A stretch of 42,643 bases of DNA from Methanofastidiosum methylothiophilum (GTDB lineage: Archaea > Methanobacteriota_B > Thermococci > Methanofastidiosales > Methanofastidiosaceae): the NCBI GenBank assembly GCA_001587635.1, contig LNJE01000013.1, forward strand, positions 1 through 42,643, in the 5' to 3' direction. The position numbers were made by a program, and so were the translations under genes. The notes under the pieces are model-generated. The model was not told the origin of the DNA. It did not search any database and saw nothing but the letters and a program-made list of their open reading frames with translations. This document shows, piece by piece, positions 39,505-42,643 of the stretch. Within the stretch, counting starts at the first letter, position 1. Every line of letters begins with the position of its first letter.

Positions 39505-40023
39505 ATGGCAGAATTGATAAAAAGAATTTTAGTCCCAGTAGACGGCTCCAAAACTTCTGAGAAAGCGATTGAGTATGCCGCATGGGTCGCAGGTAAAACT
39601 GGTGCATGCATTATGCTGCTCCATGTAATAGATGTTGATAAATTACAGATGAATTATGAGGCAATGGATAGATTTTTGCCTGACTGGGAAGACAAGATAA
39701 AAGGAACTGATGATATAAAGAGATATTCTCCATTTTTCGAAGAGCAACTTACATGTATGATAGAGGATCCAATATGTAAGAGGGGTCAAACAGTTCTCAA
39801 TGAGATGGCAAAATATGCTGAAAAACAGGGAGTAAAAGTAAAAAAAATGATGAAACTTGGGAAGGTAGTTGACACCATAATACAAACAGCTGACGATGAG
39901 AAGTGTTGTGACCATATTGTTATGGGTAAAACAGGATTAACCGGTATAAAGAAACTTATAATGGGTCATGTCGCTGCAGATGTAGCAAAATATGCAAACT
40001 GTAGAGTTACATTAGTTCCTTAA
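39505..40023 (+). CDS. UspA-type universal stress protein
   Basis: The 172-residue protein has the Usp start KRILVPVDGSKTSEKAIEYA and the ATP-binding loop HIVMGKTGLTGIKKLIMGHVA near the end. This is G-2x-G-9x-G with His where Ser or Thr is usual after the last G. GGTGA 5 bases upstream selects ATG 39505; ATG 39493 in frame is also possible. The C-terminus ends in CRVTLVP. The stop overlaps the convergent kinase by 4 bases. Usp proteins act in stress responses; the partner here is unknown. Confidence 0.93.
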   Translation: MAELIKRILVPVDGSKTSEKAIEYAAWVAGKTGACIMLLHVIDVDKLQMNYEAMDRFLPDWEDKIKGTDDIKRYSPFFEEQLTCMIEDPICKRGQTVLNEMAKYAEKQGVKVKKMMKLGKVVDTIIQTADDEKCCDHIVMGKTGLTGIKKLIMGHVAADVAKYANCRVTLVP

Positions 40024-40523
40024 ATATATTTATCCCCACTATAGATTTTGATGTTATCGATGTCATTTATATTCCTAGATGTCTCAAAATCAACTAATAC
40101 CGCTCTTTTTGAGTGCTTTTCAATAAGTATGTTTGAGGGTTTGATGTCCCTGTGTATGATTCTTTGCCGGTGTAGATATTTTATTGCTCCATGAAGCTGG
40201 AGTAGATAAGCGTAGCTTTCATCCAAAGGCACAGAGTGATTTTTATATGCCGTCAAAGCATTTTCACCATCAATGTACTCTAATACTAAATAGGGAAATC
40301 TATTTGAAAAATCAATAACTTTTATTATATTTGGGTGATTGAGACCTACCAATATGCCATATTCTTTTTCATACCTAACTAATGCTAACTGTTCTTGGCC
40401 AGGTGCAGGAATTTTAATGATTACGTATCGCCCCGTAGGCATATACTCACCCAAAAAGACAGACGAGACTTCATTTTCTGATAACAAAGTCAAGAGCCTG
40501 TACTTATTGTCAATAACACTCAT
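40020..40523 (-). CDS. Ser/Thr protein kinase, C-lobe missing
   Basis: The 167-residue protein is the first two-thirds of an eukaryotic-type kinase. It has the N-lobe (VFLGEYMPTGRYVIIKI with Lys), PYLVLEYIDGENAL in the hinge, and the catalytic loop IIHRDIKPSNILIEKH. The metal motif is DFE rather than DFG (LVDFETSRN). The protein ends about 15 residues later, so the activation segment and C-lobe are absent. The glycine loop is weak. It may be a binding module or a cut gene. ATG 40523 follows TTTAATAG by 22 bases. Confidence 0.8.
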   Translation of the reverse strand: MSVIDNKYRLLTLLSENEVSSVFLGEYMPTGRYVIIKIPAPGQEQLALVRYEKEYGILVGLNHPNIIKVIDFSNRFPYLVLEYIDGENALTAYKNHSVPLDESYAYLLQLHGAIKYLHRQRIIHRDIKPSNILIEKHSKRAVLVDFETSRNINDIDNIKIYSGDKYI

Positions 40524-40621
40524 TAAAAAATATTTCAAAAAATCTCTATTAAAGTGTTTTGGGCTCACCAAAGAGTTTCCATATATTTATATATTTTGAA
40601 ATTATGGCTTTATTAGGTCAC

Positions 40622-41539
40622 ATGGAACGTTTATTATGCCCTTATTGTAAAAAAGAGATTGACGAATATATGTCAACTTGCCCTAATTGCAATTCCAAGT
40701 TAAAAACTATATGTAAAACCTGCAGTAAAGTAATTAAAACTAACTGGAAGGAATGCCCCAACTGTGGGCAGGCTATTTTTAATGACTCCTTGAATCCTCC
40801 AAAATATAGTGATGTTCCTGTTGAAACAAAAACCCAGATATACTCAGATAATGTCCCAGTAGAAACAAAAACTCAAATTTATGAAGACAGCACTATTATG
40901 ACAAATCAAAAGATAACGGAATACAACAATGAGGGAATCGGCCATCTAACAAATGAAATATTTCGTTCTTCTGATAAACTCCATTCCAAAAAATTTTTAG
41001 CATCTATATTTGCCCTTTTACTACTATCCTCCATCGCCGTGATTGTCTTAGGTTTAAGGCACAACGTCAATAAATACTACGAGGAGGGTGTGTCTTACTA
41101 CAATCAAAAGAATTATGATGCTGCCATATCAAGTTTTGAAAAGGTAATAATGATCACCCCGACTAACACTAAAGCCAAGGAATATATTGCATATTCTTGG
41201 TATGGTAAAGGTGTAGATTTCAATAAACAAGGCAAATATTCTGAAGCCATAATCTGCTACGACAAGGCGATTGAAACAGATCCAAACTATGCAAGTGCAT
41301 GGAATGATAAAGGAGTTGCACTAAAAAATCAGGGTAAATACTCCGAAGCTATAATCTGCTACGACAAGGCGATTGAGATTAATCCTAAATACAAACAAGC
41401 GTGGAACAACAAGGGGATTGTCTTCTTTAATCTAGGAAATTACTCCGAAGCTATAATCTGCTACGACAAGGCGATTGCAATAGATCCAAACTACACAGAG
41501 GCAATTAGAAACAGGGACAATGCACTTTTGAGACTTTAG
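40622..41539 (+). CDS. Zinc-ribbon, transmembrane, TPR protein
   Basis: The 305-residue protein starts with double zinc ribbons (CPYC, CPNC; CKTC, CPNCG) over 50 residues. A low-complexity part follows with a repeated PVETKTQIY, then one membrane helix (FLASIFALLLLSSIAVIVLGL) and three or four TPRs to the end. The TPR side lies across the membrane from the ribbons. Three TPRs share an identical 25-base DNA core exactly 102 bases apart. ATG 40622 is about 26-29 bases after TTTATATA; ATG 40604 is also possible. It is divergent from the kinase and precedes the FHA gene. Confidence 0.85.
   Translation: MERLLCPYCKKEIDEYMSTCPNCNSKLKTICKTCSKVIKTNWKECPNCGQAIFNDSLNPPKYSDVPVETKTQIYSDNVPVETKTQIYEDSTIMTNQKITEYNNEGIGHLTNEIFRSSDKLHSKKFLASIFALLLLSSIAVIVLGLRHNVNKYYEEGVSYYNQKNYDAAISSFEKVIMITPTNTKAKEYIAYSWYGKGVDFNKQGKYSEAIICYDKAIETDPNYASAWNDKGVALKNQGKYSEAIICYDKAIEINPKYKQAWNNKGIVFFNLGNYSEAIICYDKAIAIDPNYTEAIRNRDNALLRL
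41249..41477 (+). repeat. Three identical 25-base repeats within TPR units
   Basis: The same 25 bases start at 41249, 41351 and 41453, a period of exactly 102 bases (34 codons, one TPR). They code for IICYDKAI with identical synonymous codons, so the repeats arose by recent duplication or are kept alike by gene conversion. Confidence 0.9.
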
Positions 41540-41650
41540 TTTGATGAAATATCAACTATTTATGCAATAGGTGTCATAAAATGTGCCCTTTCCATACATT
41601 TATATAAGCTTTAAACAGATATTTTTTATAAAGCATATATACACCTTGAA

Positions 41651-41691
41651 GGAGGTATAAATTAATGGATAATTACCTCTTGAAAGGATAG
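41651..41691 (+). promoter_or_regulatory. Shine-Dalgarno hairpin with an 8-residue mini-ORF upstream of the FHA gene
   Basis: GGAGGT is 8 bases before an ATG at 41665 that opens a mini-ORF MDNYLLKG and stops at 41691. GAGGTA can pair with TACCTC inside the mini-ORF and hide the site. The FHA gene starts 59 bases further with its own GGTGG. A leader peptide or attenuator is possible; chance is too. Confidence 0.3.
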
Positions 41692-41750
41692 AAATATTAA
41701 TATAATCGATAAATGAGGCATTATACGTAATAAATGGAGAGGTGGTAAGA

Positions 41751-42643
41751 ATGAATCAAACAAGAGGGGGATTTTATAGGGTGCCAATCGTTGTCACTTT
41801 AGTTTCCTCACTATCAATATTATTAGGTTTCGTACTGGTGCTAGCATCAATATATTCAACCATTATTTTTTCACAGCCTGCTATGCTCCTTCCAGTAATA
41901 TTTGGAATTTTTTTCATAGTGATAGGATATTTCTTATATAAAGGAAGAAATTGGTCAAGATTTGGAGAGATCATACTCCTTGCAGGGCTTTCAATCATTT
42001 CAATACTTGCGACTACAGTTCCCCAACTAGGGGACATTCTTGGTAAAATAAAGTATATAGGCGGGATACTTTTACTGCCTTTGCCCATCTTGGGCCTATC
42101 TCTAGTAGTTATCCTTCTACTAGTCTTACATAAGCAAACTGCCCAATATTTTAAGTATATAGGGGAAGTGGGCACTATTACNTACANATTAACTAAAAAG
42201 CCTGGAGAGCGTGCACCTGAGCAGACNTTATTCAGTCGNCCTTCAACAACAGGNGGNGTAAGNATTAATCAAACTTCAGCCCAGCCTTATANNAGNNCAG
42301 AGGATTCCTNCGGGCAAACAATAGTGGACACAAGCACAAGAAAACCAGAGTTTTCAATGCCACANGATGATAANACAGTNATTGGAAGGAAAGTTGAAAC
42401 TGGATCAAATCCTTCNTATATCCTGTACCACCCNCAAGAAACCATAAGGGTNGTAAACGANATACACAGAATTTTTGGTAGAGAAGATTTTGAGAGATTT
42501 ATCACCCCATTAGAGTCCCAGTCAATTTCTAGAAAAACTAGCGGAGGTCACTTTAGAATAACTATGACCTTAAATCAAGATACTGATCAAGTTAGATATT
42601 ATTTAGAGGATCTTGATAGCAGTAACGGTACAAAGGTCAACGG
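41751..42643 (+). CDS. Membrane protein with C-terminal FHA domain, 3' truncated by window
   Basis: The frame opens at ATG 41751, with GGTGG 5-6 bases upstream, and runs off the window after about 297 codons. It has four or so hydrophobic segments in the first 125 residues, then a linker. A forkhead-associated domain follows: DDKTVIGRKVE, SQSISRKTSGGHFRI, LEDLDSSNGTKVN, which binds phosphothreonine. About 19 N bases lie in the linker and FHA part, 15 at third positions. Next to a kinase-like protein, it suggests phospho-signalling at the membrane. The frame is open at its end. Confidence 0.85.
   Translation, partial: MNQTRGGFYRVPIVVTLVSSLSILLGFVLVLASIYSTIIFSQPAMLLPVIFGIFFIVIGYFLYKGRNWSRFGEIILLAGLSIISILATTVPQLGDILGKIKYIGGILLLPLPILGLSLVVILLLVLHKQTAQYFKYIGEVGTIXYXLTKKPGERAPEQXLFSXPSTTXXVXINQTSAQPYXXXEDSXGQTIVDTSTRKPEFSMPXDDXTXIGRKVETGSNPXYILYHXQETIRXVNXIHRIFGREDFERFITPLESQSISRKTSGGHFRITMTLNQDTDQVRYYLEDLDSSNGTKVN

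Noticed and set aside
41249..41477. CRISPR-like repeats
   Set aside because: The 102-base period codes for TPRs in frame, with no spacers or Cas genes.

Overview
The window is a dense, low-GC piece of an archaeal chromosome. Archaeal markers are eL37, eS3A, two Lsm (Sm-like) proteins, Dph2 and Dph6 for diphthamide, exosome-type DnaG, the KEOPS subunit Pcc1, type II (archaeal) GAPDH, TATA-box promoters and two tRNA genes without encoded CCA. Gene content is euryarchaeal in style. A Methanofastidiosales/Thermococci-like anaerobe would fit, but that is only a guess. Ambiguous bases (N) sit in a few clusters and fall mostly on third codon positions, so the sequence looks like a consensus of closely related strains.

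Layout. 1-1520: end of argC and argB (arginine synthesis). 1515-6351: dph6, a membrane-anchored GATase/Rossmann-like protein with a SpoIIM partner, an Lsm protein, a dUTPase/dCTP deaminase, and a Trm5/TYW2-type tRNA methyltransferase. 6499-10081: tightly overlapping zinc-ribbon protein, pcm, radical SAM and dph2. 10161-12962: secreted NEW3-domain protein, DEAD-box helicase with a long leader, and an MJ1316/DUF504 protein. 13033-16779: tRNA-Ala, the Lsm-eL37-toprim operon, a PUA protein and glmS. 16964-21602: APH-like kinase, M20 peptidase, signal peptidase-Nudix-nth operon, tRNA-Ile, AK6/Fap7-like kinase. 21675-24552: hydantoinase and class III aminotransferase, a likely pyrimidine/hydantoin catabolism pair. 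24697-28643: OBG/YchF-type GTPase, SerK-like serine kinase and hypF. 28799-31997: GAPDH-dnaG-pcc1-rps3ae, followed by a decayed phosphoribosyltransferase gene. 33069-37507: accessory genes, including a self-regulated MarR pair, a TPR protein, small membrane proteins, a DUF488 protein and a three-gene operon ending in an XRE regulator. 37785-42643: seven-bladed SBBP-type propeller, UspA, a protein kinase lacking its C-lobe, a zinc-ribbon/TPR membrane protein, and an FHA membrane protein cut by the window end.

Expression logic. First genes of transcription units mostly have their start codon about 20-24 bases after a TATA-like box (leaderless). Genes inside operons carry GGAG/GGTG Shine-Dalgarno sites. 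Two divergent pairs appear to share one near-symmetric TATA box. Convergent pairs meet stop-to-stop with no spacer. Several promoters carry inverted repeats that look like operators (MarR unit, XRE unit, glmS, GAPDH).

Most unusual points: the hydantoinase has Asn where the family's metal-binding Asp belongs; a leaderless upstream ORF overlaps the start of the YchF-like GTPase; N bases mark synonymous polymorphism; convergent genes abut exactly; and a truncated kinase sits beside zinc-ribbon/TPR and FHA proteins. I found no CRISPR array, insertion sequence, prophage or replication origin.
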